64,000 nt of DNA from Isoetes taiwanensis (lineage: Eukaryota; Streptophyta; Lycopodiopsida; Isoetales; Isoetaceae), in the NCBI GenBank assembly GCA_021234155.1, contig JAJEKV010000003.1, positions 21,188,386 to 21,252,385 on the forward strand, read 5' to 3'. The translations under genes were made by a program, and so were the position numbers. Positions 44,216-56,529 of this stretch are shown here, piece by piece (the first letter of the stretch is position 1; each line of letters begins with the position of its first letter). The notes below the pieces were generated by a model. The model had not been told where the DNA came from. It did no database searches and was given only the letters and a program-made list of their open reading frames with translations.

Positions 44216-45839
44216 GTTTTCACTTTTGCACTCATTAACAAATTTCTCATATATATGCATGTAATTTTCTAATGATTGAATAATGAACGTTGGTAATGCA
44301 GGTCCATCGCAACCAAAATAATTTGATGTCTATCTTTTGATATCATTGAAGGAGATCAACAAAAGTGACATCGAGAAATTACAAAATTACAGTTTCTAGT
44401 TCAAATTAGAAGCTCTCTAAGCGGTAGGGTAGCTACGATCATTTCTCTGATATCCCCTAGCATGGCACTGTACTTTGGAGATGCAGAAAGAAACTCCAAC
44501 ATTGGTGGCACAAAATAAGAGCATAAATTGTTTCAAAGACTAGCACTTAGAGCATGGATGGATAAGGTGTATTGGACAATATTGATAACACCTTAGAAAA
44601 TATTGATACAATTTTAGTTAAACAATGGGATGAGCAATATTTAATTCAATTCAATAGATAGTGCTAAATATGAATTACTATCTTGTAACGAGTCACAAAT
44701 GGCGAGGAATTGTCAAAAACATAATCTCAATTGTCTTGTAACGAGTCACAAGTAATTTCCGATGCGTCACAAATAACCTAAAATTGTTCAATCTTTCTTG
44801 ATTCCCGCCAATGTTGATCAATCTTGTTTACAGTGCGGACCTCAATCGATTGATGTAGACGCTCCTCATCTTTAATCTAGGTATTTTTTATCCCTCATAC
44901 CTAATTTAAAATTGATGCATCACGCATCTAAAGCCTCCAGAAAATTTTCTTGTAAAAGTTTTGATGAAATTTTGATGAAACCGGCTGGCTATGGCCCTTT
45001 ATTCGGCGGATTTGCTCTTCAAGTTGGGTCTTGCTTTTTAATTTGTAGAAAACTCTAGTTATGGCAGTGAGAGATGCAATGCAAGAGAGAAGGGCTGGAA
45101 GCCAAGAAAGGCTGCATTTTAATTTTGTGCTCTGGGCAACTACTATGACGATTACTCCCTCAAACACAAAGCACATAGAGACCCAGCAACTGATAGATCT
45201 CGTTCTTCGTGCTTCCGCTGATCATCACCTTCCGTTCCACCCGCTGATCAAATCTTGCTTGCTCCCTTGTCCACAAATCATGGTAGTATTTTAATTTTGT
45301 TGAGTTCATTACTTGAGCAACGGGCTTTTGATTCTCTTGGCCCTGTGTTGCCTGCCCCTTTTCAAAAGATTAATCAAGCTACTCAGCAATTCATTAGCAC
45401 TAGACATTATATTGGAAACAGAAGCGGAAAAGAAACCCAAGTTTCATCTGTTTAGGAAATGGAAATTGAGTGACATTTCTAGTATATGCTTCCATCATCT
45501 TTCCATAAGACACAATGGTGTCATATTCTTTAAAATTTTAGCAGTCTTATCTGACCAGCATATCTATAGTTCTTGTATTTCCTTGCTCGAAAGCTCGTTG
45601 GATGGCAATCATTTCCATAAAACACTTTGGCAAGGATTAAAGCTGGGTGAAAAAATTGATTGGAAGGGAAATTTCAAGCATGCTTATACAAAGGGATGAT
45701 ATCTGGGTATATATACACCGATTGTGCATAGGATTTCAGATGTAGATATGCTATATTGCAATATAGGGACTATGTTTGTTCAGGACACAATAAAGTAAGT
45801 GTTAATTTGCTGTCATACAGTATTCTTATTGCAGCGGTG
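44216..45839. other. Stretch with short frames of unknown meaning
   Basis: Two more family-4 palindromes lie at 44684 and 44735. Short frames at 44928-45176 (minus) and 45313-45699 (plus) have no recognisable domain. I cannot support a gene. Confidence 0.4.
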
Positions 45840-46175
45840 ATTTCTTGCATTTTTAGCATACGTCAAAATTTGCAGGATTCCTACCTAACATGAAATGTAG
45901 ATCTCGGGAAGTTCTTTCCAATGGCGTCCTTAGTTAAATAAACAAAGTAGTATCAAAAGAGTTATAGAGTATTTTGTAAGACTGTAATTTTTAGACAACA
46001 GAAGTTTTTGGGCATTTTTAGCATAGATAGGCTCAGAATCTGCAGAAATAGTGCCGAAGATGAAAGATAGATATTTGGACAGACTTTCCAATGGTATATT
46101 AATTTTGACAAATGGAGTAGTAGTAAGAAAGTTGGGGCTAATTTAGTGCGACTGTAATTCTATGACAGCAAAAAG
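45840..46175. repeat. Two diverged tandem units of about 165 bp
   Basis: TTTTTAGCATA begins both, at about 45853 and about 46016. Each continues with a CTTTCCAATGG string and an ACTGTAATT string at matching positions. Confidence 0.7.
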
Positions 46176-46468
46176 GCTCAATGTATTTTGCTAAGTACAA
46201 CTTATGGTTTGTCTTGCTAAATGGAAGTGTTGAATTGTAGGGGTTCTGATCTGAAAGGAATGGATACTAACCATGGTTATTTCCAATGGTTTCAATGCAG
46301 GTAACCGAGACTTCTTCTTCTTGAAGTAGTTCTAGTTTTGGAATCATGGAATAATTTAAGGGCTAAACTTAGCTGTTTGGCGATTTTTTAGCACATTTTC
46401 AAAAAAAATTGGCTAAAGTAAATGGAAAATATTGGGAAAAAAATTATAATTTTAGCTGAACTTTTTTC

Positions 46469-46947
46469 GGGACTACACCAATCCTGAAGCTCTTTAGCCA
46501 AACGCTAGAAAATAAGTGAGCGAAATTTTATACCGTTTAGCTAAACCATAGAAACTTTCAGAATGAATTTCGGGCTAGTTTAGCTAACTCATTCTAGTTT
46601 ATATGAAATATATGATTAGTAGTTTAGTTTTTAGCATTATTAATTAATTTGAATCCTAGACTTTGCTAGTTTGCATTATTTTAGAATGTTTTCACAAAGA
46701 AAATGACTAAAATAAGTGGAATATATTGAAAAAAAGTATAGTAATTTGATTTAATATTTTCTGTTGGCCACACCATAGAAATTTTTGGGATGATGTTTGG
46801 GTTAGTTTAGCTAAATGCTAGAAAGTATGAAAGGAAAAATGTGTAGAGTTTAGCTAAACCACAGAAAGTTTTGGGATTAATATCGAGCAAGTTTAGCTAA
46901 AGTCATTCTGGCTAATAAGAAATATGCGATTAGTAATTTATTCCCTG
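46469..46947. repeat. Left arm of a 479-bp inverted repeat
   Basis: Reverse complement of 63522-64000 with no indels and only a few substitutions seen. The inner edge is sharp (after CCCTG at 46947). The outer edge lies beyond what can be compared because the window ends. Inside the arm a unit of roughly 300 bp is itself repeated in diverged form (GTTTAGCTAAACCAYAGAAA at about 46540 and about 46850). Confidence 0.95.
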
Positions 46948-47814
46948 TTTGGAATATGAAATGGCATGAAGATATGGGATGCTATTAAAGATTGGTGAGA
47001 TCTACCTTGAATAGAAGAGAAAAACATGAAAAAGAGAATGGCTTATAAATGAAAGTGTAATTCTTACAATGATTATATAGTGTGGTCATTCTTAAAGATT
47101 AATACAAATTGCTTTCATAATTGTTATTTGATAAACTATGATGTGATTTACATCTAGTTAATTATAGAATGGAGTAATATGTTGAAGGATCATATGTTGT
47201 GCCTTGGGATAAAAACCAGGATAGATGTTAGTTAGTGTTTTTGCCCTTAATATATCATTCAATGAAATGTTAAATGTATAGGAGGTACCAATTGTCTCAA
47301 ACTCCTTATAAAATGGAGTAAAAAAAGACATGCAAGGATTACAAACAGTAAAATTAGCAGACCGAAAGGTAGAAAGGGAAGCCACATGTACTTCCACCAA
47401 AAGCCAAAGTACTCAACTGTAGGCAGCATTGTCAAAGCTGTACTCCCAAAGATATTGAGCATCTCATCAAGTTTTGTAGTACTGTAACTTGTGAAATCCA
47501 AGAGCATCAGAACCTGAGCCTCCCTTTTCTGTTGCCACTTATGGTACAGAGAGACAAAGAAAGGTTTCAGATTATTGTACCTCTAAATTTCAGGTTTATC
47601 CAATAGCTTTTTGATGGCACATGAGTGGATCATCTCTTGTTTGAGGAGGATAAGATGGTCTGACACGTCCATGTCTGAGAACCGAGATACATGCTCCTCA
47701 TCAAAGTTATCCTCCTATCGAGAGGGAGCTCCCATTCTATCAAGTCTCTTCTGCTGATCAGTTAAGCACACCATGGACATCAGTTAGAGTCATAACACAA
47801 AAGTTATATAAGCC
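46948..47814. other. Stretch between inverted-repeat arm and LINE
   Basis: No supported gene. It may contain the 3' untranslated part of the minus-strand LINE. Confidence 0.4.
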
Positions 47815-50800
47815 TTAGAACCTTCCAATTTGATTCCAGGCTTTATCATATTTATCCCCTTTATATAGCTTATGTGCAATAGCCATATCTTGAAGAGCAG
47901 CCAGGAAGCTAGCTTTCATCCAGAGGATGTTTACGTTTTTGTGTTGCAGAGCTACCAGATTTCGATGTTTCCGTACTATCCAGCAGCTCAAAGTTCGAGT
48001 AGAGTTAATCATCTTAGACCCCCCATTCAAAAATTCCAAGATATCAGTGGGAAATCCCAGATTTATTTGAGTTGTCCAAGTCCAAAATTCTGTAACCTTG
48101 GGGCATAGAAAGACATGGTTGAAAGTCTCTTCCCACCCACACCCCAAAGGACAAAATTTGGTAACCAAATTGTCATATTTTGCCCTGCAAGCATTAGTTT
48201 GAAGGGATTGGTGGAGAGCTAGCCATCTGAATGTCATCATTTTAGCAGCTCCATAAGTCTTCCATCCTTTTGCACAGATCTTGGCCATCCTTTCTTCATT
48301 ACATCCACATAATCTACTTCCTTTTGATGGAGTTGTATCTAATAATGCTGTATAAATGCCCCTGACCTTGTAAGATTCCTTATTGTTCAAGGTCCACTAA
48401 TTTGATACCAAAGCTAGCTCTGAATGTTGCATACAACCCCCATAATCTTATGATAAATTTCCTTATCAAGCTTTGATCCTTTGGTTTTGCTTTTAATGTG
48501 CTCCCAAGAAACCCCGCCTCCTATTTGTATCAAATCTTCAAACTTGCAGAGCCACGTTTGGGGGTGCTGAAGTGCAAGGCATCCTATTCCAGCAGGGGCC
48601 AAATCAGGGTGCCAAAAAAAATTAATGCTTCCACATCTGGCATCCAATATAGGTGGCCTGAAACATAAGGAAGCCTAATTCTAAGCCTCAAGGGTTCTTC
48701 TAAGAACAGGGGAGGTATCTGGGCTAGGGCTCAATTGGAAGAAAGCCGAGTCAGGTAGCAAATGAGTGAGTGTTTTACTACCAACAGGGTGGGAAGTCTC
48801 CGTCCAGTACCTAACAAGTTTGATGGCTGGGAAAGGATTGTTGCCATATATAGCTCTCCATATCAATTTAGCTGCTAGAGATTGAGCTTGTATATAGAGG
48901 GATTTACATTCCAATCCTCCCTCTGGGCTTAATTAGATCCCTCCACGCTACCTTATGTGCCCCCTGCCATAAAAACTTCCTAATGACGGCTTCAATCTTA
49001 CCATAAGAGGCTTTATCTGCTGCAATTGCAGATGAGAAGTACACGTGTGTGCTAGCTATGACAGCATTGGCTACCTCTATCCTTCCAGTCAAGGACAGAG
49101 TATGAGGATATAACTGTAGCTTCCTCTTAATTCTATTAAGCACAGACTCTCACAGCCCTTTGACTGTATTGTTTAGAGCTAGGGGGATCCCCAAAATTTT
49201 TATAGCTCCATTTTGACCAATGATCTTTATATTTGACAACATGGTCTGATCTAAGCCTAGAATAATTGCACATTTTGATTTATTCAACCTCGTACCTGAT
49301 ACTTGCCCGAACTTATCCATGGCTTCTAGAAAATTTGCAAGACTGGCATCTTTATCTTTCAAAAATAGCATCTGCATACTACATCATCAGGAAAGAATCA
49401 TCTTGGTGAGGGCTTAGGTGAGGCAGTTGTAGACAATTAATCAGCTTCTTTGTGTGTAGATAAACCACCAACCTTGTTACTATTTCTGCTACTATTAGGA
49501 AGAGGTAGGGGGCTAGAGGGCACCCCTATCTTACCCTTCTTCTATATTGGAATAGCTTGGTGGAGGATCCATTAATTAAAAGCGCAGAAGAGGCTGTATC
49601 ATTAAAGCTAAATACTTTTTGATACATTTCTTCCGAGAAACCCAAGTGCAGCACAACTTTTTGGAGGAATAGCCAGTTGATTGTATCATAAGCCCTTCTA
49701 AAATCTAATTTTAGCAGCATACATCTCTGGCCTGAGAGTTTGTTCCAATGGAGTCCTTCTGAGGCTCCTATATAGTTATCCAAGATGCTTCTGTTTAGTA
49801 GGAAAGCAGATTGACAAGGGTTGATCACCTGCTGAAGCACATCCTTAATTCTGTTTGCCAGTATCTTTGCAAGGATCTTTAGGCTTTCAGGGTGATCCAC
49901 CTTGGGGATTATAGCAAATGACCCACATTAATAGCCGGGTGTAGTTTGCTAGCTCTCAATTGCCCTTTGTATGAAAACAGTCAGATCAATTTTCATGATT
50001 TCCCAGAATTCAATGTAGAATTCAGGGGGAAAGCCATCCGAACCCGGGCTTTTCCCAGCAGCCATAGATTTTAAAGTTTCTCAGATTTCCTTTTCCAAGG
50101 GCACAACAAGAATCTCCTCATCCTTAATGGTTTGAGATACTAGAATGTCCTTAAAGAAATTTGCAATTCGACTGGATCAACCCTGCCTTCAGAGAAGTAA
50201 TCTGCATATTCCTTGTAGAAGTAATCTTCAATGTCCCTTTGCTTGTCCAGATGAGCACCTGCCCCTATTTTGACTTTATCAATACCATTATTCAAAACCC
50301 TATTCTTCCCTAAAGAAGAAAGAGGAATTTCCTCTATCCATAAAATTAATATATTTACTTCTGCTTTTGACTGACAGAGCTCTGGCTTCATTTTCTTCCA
50401 CCAATTTAACTTTTGTTTCTAATTCAGCCTCCTTCACTTGTAGGTCAAGATTCACTTGTTCATGAAAAGCTCACCTCTGACTTGTCTCATTTCCCTATAA
50501 ATTTCCATTTTTTCTTTCCTCCTATTTATGAACCAATTTCTGCCCCAGCTTTTAAACCAATCTTTAACTATTTTCATCTTCTCCACAAAACTAGATATTG
50601 AGCCTGTCTTAGTTATCTCACGTAGAAGGCAGTGCAAAAACACTTCATTTTAAGCAAGCTGGTGTTGAGTTTAAATGGAATGTTGGTTCCACCCTTTGTT
50701 GGTTCCTTCCTTCCTTTGTTGTGACTTCCAATTTCTGAAGAAACTGGGGGTAGTAATCCGAGATGGAATTGCTAGGATCACCAAAGGACACCAGATTATC

Positions 50801-51436
50801 CCAGGATGGCAGTGTCTTGTTACAGAGATAAAATTTATCCAAAAGACAATAAGTTCTTTGCTCTTCTTTCCTTGTATTACTCCAAGAATACATATTAGAT
50901 GAGGAAGGGGGGATGTAACAGAAAAAGGTCATTAACTGATCCTAGATATTCCTTTCCTTTTTAGACATGTTCAGAGTTTTCCCAAGCTTCTAATCCCATG
51001 TTGGTGTGTTGTTGAAGTCACCTGCTAACAAAAAGTTTCCTATAGATTGATGTGCTTTCAACCAATCCAGAATTTGTGCCCATTGTTCTTCCCTTTCAGA
51101 AGAGTCAGTTGAGGCATATACATTCATAACAACCAACTTTTTACCCTCAATCTCCAAAACAACCATTGTTCATCTGCCCAAGGGATGTTTGAATGTAGAT
51201 AATGTTTTCTGACCAATCCAAATTGTGCAAGTACCACCTCTAGTGCCATCAACTGCTGACCAAATTGAAGAACTACTCGGATGGATCCAGCCACCAAGTC
51301 TGGCTGGCTCAAACTCGGGTAGCCTATGTTCTTGCAAGAGAACAATATTAGCTATCATATCCTTGATTGCAATGAGAGCTCTTTTTCTTTTAATGGGCCC
51401 CTTAATACCCCTCATATTCCGGATAACAATCTTCAT
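47815..51436 (-). pseudogene. LINE ORF2: endonuclease, reverse transcriptase, zf-RVT
   Basis: The endonuclease starts KIVIRNMRGIKGPIKRKRAL with LLQEHRLPEF (conserved N and E), and near 51010 reads FLLAGDFNNTP. RT at about 50100-49140 has QSAFLLNRSILDNYIGASEG and LLKLDFRRAYDTINW, then a broken YADD (frame shift at about 49370), and LNKSKCAIILGLDQT. The C-terminal zinc-binding domain at 48390-47815 reads RWLALHQSLQTNACRAKYDN and CPLGCGWEETFNHVFLCPKV. At least six frame changes occur, so it is inactive. Confidence 0.85.
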
Positions 51437-51560
51437 TAAGCAGGATATTTCTTCCTCTCCTAAACCCTGAGATTCAGAGCAAGGCTATTAGTTGAAAATC
51501 ACACTTTTTTATATCCCTTTTTAACTGGAAGGGGAGTGAAAAATTGTTCTCCCTCCTCAT

Positions 51561-53342
51561 TCAATGAGGAGGGAATCCTGGTAATTTTGTGAAGAATTTG
51601 TATGGTGTGATACTCTGACCCACCATCTTTCCTGTTTTGGGAGTAGGATCTTTCACCCTATCAATTAAAGGAGTAATTTGCTTTTCTCCTTCTTCCATTA
51701 TATTCAATAAAACATTGAAAAGGTCCGTCTCTGCTGGCTGACTTGGAGTGGAGAGCTCCTTATCTGGAGCATCTGGAGAATTTACCACATGGGAGCTTTC
51801 ACCCCTTAGAAATTTTATTCCATCTACTGACCGATCTGAGACTAAGGATTCAAGATAATCATTGATGGGAGGCTTATCTGTTTCTTTGATTGTTAAGGTA
51901 TTACTCCTGATGAGGTGAGCAGACGTGATAGTGATGTCATTAGAAATGGCTGGCTCCTTGCCTTTATAAGAAACCAATACATTATCTTGGCCGCATGGAG
52001 TTACAGGGATTACCTTTTGGTTTTCCTGGCCATGTGGACTTACAAGCCTTTGTGATTGGCTCATTTGTCCAGCTGGGCTTAAAGGGGCAATGGCCTGATT
52101 GGTTAATAGATTCACTACCTGGCCAGCTCACCATAACCTTAAAACCATTGGCCAATTTATTATCTTGTATTTTTCTTTTACATTCCTGTCTTGTTTTCTT
52201 AGCTTCAATTACATTATGTTCCAGAGTCTCCTTCACAGCCCTTTCCTTCTGTTCCTTGGCTTTCCTCCTGGCACTACCATTCATATTCTTTTTCTTGTTT
52301 TTGGGATTCACAATGGTCCATCCTTCTGTAATATTATCTGAGATTTTGATACCCTCCTTACTAAAGCCCTGCTCAGGAATATGTTCTTGCACAGGTTGCC
52401 TTGGCTCCTATTTTTTCACCTATGTTCCTTTGCAGACCCCACCACCATGTAGTCTGAGGTCACAAATATTGCATGGGAGGTTCAGTTTTCGGGTTGTTCC
52501 AAAGAAATCAATGTATTCCAATTGTTTAGGTATGGGTTTTCAAAATATCCAGCTGGATCCAAACTCTCGGGGCCCTTTCAGCTACATTATCACAGCCAAT
52601 ATATTGATCAAGTTCTTGAAATAGCATTCTGAACAAATCCTCATGCCAGTACATAGGGTTCAGACCCTGCACAGAGTAAGATGCTTGATGAAATAATTCC
52701 TCTAAAGCTCGAGGATCGAATTTTGTGTTTCACTTTTGGAAATAGAATTGAGCGTTTGCCTTATAAATCGTCCTCTATTTTAATGAGAATTGAATCGAGC
52801 TGGAATCCCCACATTCGACCACAAAAAGGGGGAAATCAAGCCAATATACCCCTGAGATCGTGAGCTTTTTATCCATTTTCAATATTTCATTTTTTAGCAG
52901 ATTGAGTTTAACTCCTTCGTGTTTGATACACCCAATAACCACTTTTTCTTGGAGATCCTTTAGTCTATTTGGAATACAGATGTGATCAAGGGAAGGGATA
53001 CCTTTGAATTCTGGTCTGATCCCGAGCTCCTCCCGTTTGAGCATTCTCCTTTATTCCTTGTTTATTTGATCCAGCATAGGGCCGATCAGATTGCTCTTGC
53101 ATTTGAATTGGTGACAGCCCACTCTGCATTTTTATCTTCTGCTGAGGTCCATTCTCCTTAGGTCCATTCTCTTGCTTCTGCTGAGAAGTCGCCATTGGGA
53201 TCACCCAGTCTCCGATCACAAAGAAATTCCCTTGTTTGTAGTTGTCCCTGTCTTTCCCATGTATAATAGCTTTCACATTCTCAATCATTTCCTTTTGCAT
53301 TGGATATGACATATTGTTAAATAAGGACAACCATAGCCCCAC
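51561..53342 (-). pseudogene. LINE ORF1 (DUF4283-like) remnants
   Basis: Successive minus-strand frames run 53342 to 51561 and include PNRLKDLQEKVVIGCIKHEG and GVYWLDFPLFVVECGDSSSI. These resemble the DUF4283 nucleic-acid-binding region of plant LINE ORF1. A Lys/Glu-rich region (KKNMNGSARRKAKEQKERAV) and a Pro/Ser-rich tail follow. No CCHC knuckle is evident. Frame breaks at about 52390 and about 52000. Confidence 0.6.
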
Positions 53343-53989
53343 TAGATCTTCATTGGCCCAATGCCATTTCCTAATGATCCCTTTCCTTGACCCAGGACCT
53401 GTGGCCCACCAAGAGTCCTAACATCCACTAGTTCCCTACCTTTGTCACTGTAACACTCTCCCTAGGCCCACTGCCCGTAACTGCCATGTCACACTCTATG
53501 CTAAACCTTACCTGGGCGCTCCAAACCCTAGTGCCATCTCCAAAAGATCCCATAGAGCCGAAACCCAATGTATATATTATTGGTAAAAACATGTCGAAGA
53601 AGATAAATGTCCTACTTGTTTGCTTCTCGCAAGCTTTTCATTATGATATGGTGTTGCAGGTGGATTGGTTGAATAAGCTTGTTGCAGGCCTCTCGCTGTA
53701 CCTTCACAAGGCAACACATTTTCATTATGTATTTTGGTATGATAGAAAGAAGAATCTTGGAATTGTGATTTAAAACTTTCAAACTAACTTTTATTGGATT
53801 TTAGCCAAATACATGTTTTAAGTTTTGGCAATTTGCAAGATCAGTTCTGATGTTTTTAAATTACGTTCCAAAGTTCAAGTTGTGACCTTGTAAATTTGAG
53901 TGCCTAACACTAGGAACCTTACCTCCAACATTAGTAGGTATATCCATTTTGTTTAGTTATTTCAAGTTCTAACATATTTATCTTATACA

Positions 53990-55320
53990 CGATATGGAGT
54001 GTACTAGAGTATGGTCACAGTCTTGAAAGGAAACCGGGCGGTCTTATTGGTTTTGGCAACGAGGCTCATCAACTTGGTGTCAAAAGGTAATATGCAAATT
54101 CGTTTATTCTTTTAGAGCTTGAATAGATATTGTAACGGTTCTTGATTTCAAGAGTTCTTGAATTAAGATTTTTTATTTATTTTTCATATGCCAACTTGTT
54201 TAGTTCAAATGTAGATGGATGAAATTTTGTACATGACCCGTTTAGTGTTGCAGTGCGGATACTCTCAGAGATATACAAAGCGGCCGAGGGGATAGAGGAA
54301 CGGATTAATGGATGGATACAGGACACTACTGGTACTATCCAGTTTGCAAGGAAGTTGAACCTAAGGTTTGACCAGATTATGAGGGATCAGGAGCAGCCAG
54401 AGGAGCAGCGACGCAGCACGGGGATGATCACACATGTTGCCTATCGGACATCATTGCCATCCCCAGGGCATGACGCCACCCCTCCGTAGGTCCTACATTA
54501 ACGGATCCTAATAAATATATCTAGAAATTCAGCAGATCCTACACCTATGACTTCCACAGGTTCTAGAGGTAGAGGGAGGCCACGGCGCCCCCCACCTTCA
54601 TGCGAGGACCAGCCTGTGCAGGTATGCATAGATATTATACTTTTTTTATTTTGCTTCTTATTTCTTGTTCTTTTCTTATGATATTGCACGTTGATTGCTT
54701 TCTAGATTGGAATCTTTAAATATGAACCAGGCACGAAAGTTATAGAAGGTACAACAAAGCAATTTGGGGAAGCCAAAAAATGGGCAGTGGTCAAGGGTTT
54801 TTGCAAAATCCATAAAGACGGTGCAGATGATTTGTTTTGCTAGAAAGAACCACATAAGCACATGAACCAACAAAATAGATCACATATTGAAGAAGTAAGT
54901 TTGTAGCTAGATTTTTTTATTGTTATTTAATGGTATTCAAGATGTTTGTAACTAGATTTTTTGTACCTAGAGACTAGATTTTTTTTATTGTTATTTAATC
55001 GTAACTTAAATTTTCAACGATGTAGGGTATTGAGCACCATAAAGACTCAGCATGGTATTGATTTTGATAAATCTAAAGTGAAGCGCAAGATTTATGGCAT
55101 TTTGAGGTAATCATATAGAATTTTATAAAATAGAATACCAATGCATTACGTTTAAGATGATTTGATGTTTTGGAAGTGTTTATATGTTGTTAGAGTTGAA
55201 ACCCACATTTCAATTCTATGGTTTTGTAGAACGCGACGTTATAGAATGAAGCAAAAAGCTATGATGTCTTTGGAGAAGAATACTCCAAAGCCTAAACGAG
55301 CAAGCGATGAGTTTTAGGAA
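53990..55320 (+). pseudogene. Multi-exon gene fragment with AT-hook
   Basis: Exon-like pieces with splice sites. Frame 54253-54489 (IYKAAEGIEERINGWIQDTT) is followed in another frame by SRGRGRPRRPPPPSCEDQPV, an AT-hook (RGRPRR), ending at a GTATGC donor near 54620. A further piece at 54700-54890 reads IFKYEPGTKVIEGTTKQFGE, AKKWAVVKGFCKIHKDGADD and FC. More short pieces follow to 55320. The AT-hook points to DNA binding. The family is not recognised; a transposase remnant is possible. Confidence 0.4.
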
Positions 55321-55409
55321 TGATTAAAGAATCCCAATTGGATAAGGCAGGAGATCAGAGACATGCGCAACAAAAAGCAACTGCTGCGTAAGTCCTACAA
55401 TTACTTGAT

Positions 55410-56290
55410 GTTTTTTTTTTTTTTATGAACATGAACCTTTATTACTCAAAAGAATACAAACAGTACATGGGGGACTCAAAACCCAGTGGAGAAGATGTCC
55501 ACTAGAGCAACACTACCCACCACATACATAATACAGAAAAGCAGAGAATACATATCACCACGAGCACAACTGTTTGCTATGAGTAAGTCTGAATCTGAAG
55601 ATATCGCTCCCAAATGACACTCTTGACGTCATCCTTAAAGGAAGAACACGTGTACGCCTTTACGATGTGACTACGAGCATCGCTAAGCACTTGCGTATCT
55701 GAAAAGACCTGTCCCTTGAAGATGAGGAGATTTTGTCTCTTCCAAATGGACCAAATGATCCAAGCAGATGCTAAATGGAAAGCCCTCTTTGCCAACTTGT
55801 CCCAAGAACGAGGATAGACTGACAATAGGACCTGCTGACTATTCAAGTCACAATGGAAAAGGCTCAAAAGCCACTGCCAAGCAAGTAGAACATGGTGACA
55901 CAAGAAAAAGCAGTGCTCAATTGTCTCAGTCCTCTGCATGCAAAGAGGGTAGATCAGAGAGACTTCTGGACGAAATCTATGAACAACAGTGTTTACTCGC
56001 ACGCATCTATGAATCATCTGCCACTATAAGATAGATAGCTTAGGATGGAGCAATTTATCCCATACCCATCGCCAAACTGCTTTCCGATGAGGCTCAGGGA
56101 TAACTAAAGGCCACTTTGGCGATGGAGGCAACACTTCAGGATGAAGCAGGACCACATACATCAAGTTCACCAGGTGCTCCTCCTTAACACTGCCATGAAC
56201 CACCCAGAGCTGGGGAGCCACGTCTTGTGGATGTGGAGGAAGAGTAGCGGCTACTTTTTTCCCAAATGCCACGGTTCCAACGAAGGAGGA
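55410..56290 (-). mobile_element. 5'-truncated LINE with poly(A)
   Basis: Minus-strand frames 55577-56017 and 56024-56272 read RPEVSLIYPLCMQRTETIEH, CFFLCHHVLLAWQWLLSLF, and WIIWSIWKRQNLLIFKGQ. This is the zinc-binding C-terminus of a plant LINE ORF2 (C...E.H.F..C). A run of about 15 T at 55410-55425 on the plus strand is its poly(A) tail. It is a different family from the LINE at 47815-53560. Confidence 0.8.
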
Positions 56291-56529
56291 GGAACTTAAC
56301 CATCATTCAATAAATTGGGTTTATGTCTTAATTTTGGGACAAATTTCATATTGCATGTTTTTAGTAGCATATTCAAATTCACACATTTCACCTCAAAATT
56401 ATGAAAACGTAATATCATGTTATTTACAAAATAGTCAATATTTCACAATATAGCACCATATCATAAAAACGTGATAACAAAAATTTACATAGTTATTCAA
56501 CTTTCTTCAAGCACCCCCAATGATATCAT

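Larger units (their letters stand above)
47815..53560 (-). mobile_element. L1-type LINE, near full length, degenerate
   Basis: Minus-strand order is that of plant L1 elements: ORF1 at the right, then endonuclease, reverse transcriptase and a zinc-binding C-terminus at the left. Many frames are broken. The left end is set at the last coding sense; the sequence 46950-47810 may be its 3' untranslated part but no poly(A) is visible. The right end is set near 53560, where coding sense stops. Lies between the arms of the inverted repeat. Confidence 0.85.

Noticed and set aside
44928-45176. Membrane or peroxisomal protein on the minus strand
   Set aside because: The hydrophobic stretch is short, with no conserved motif or exon context.
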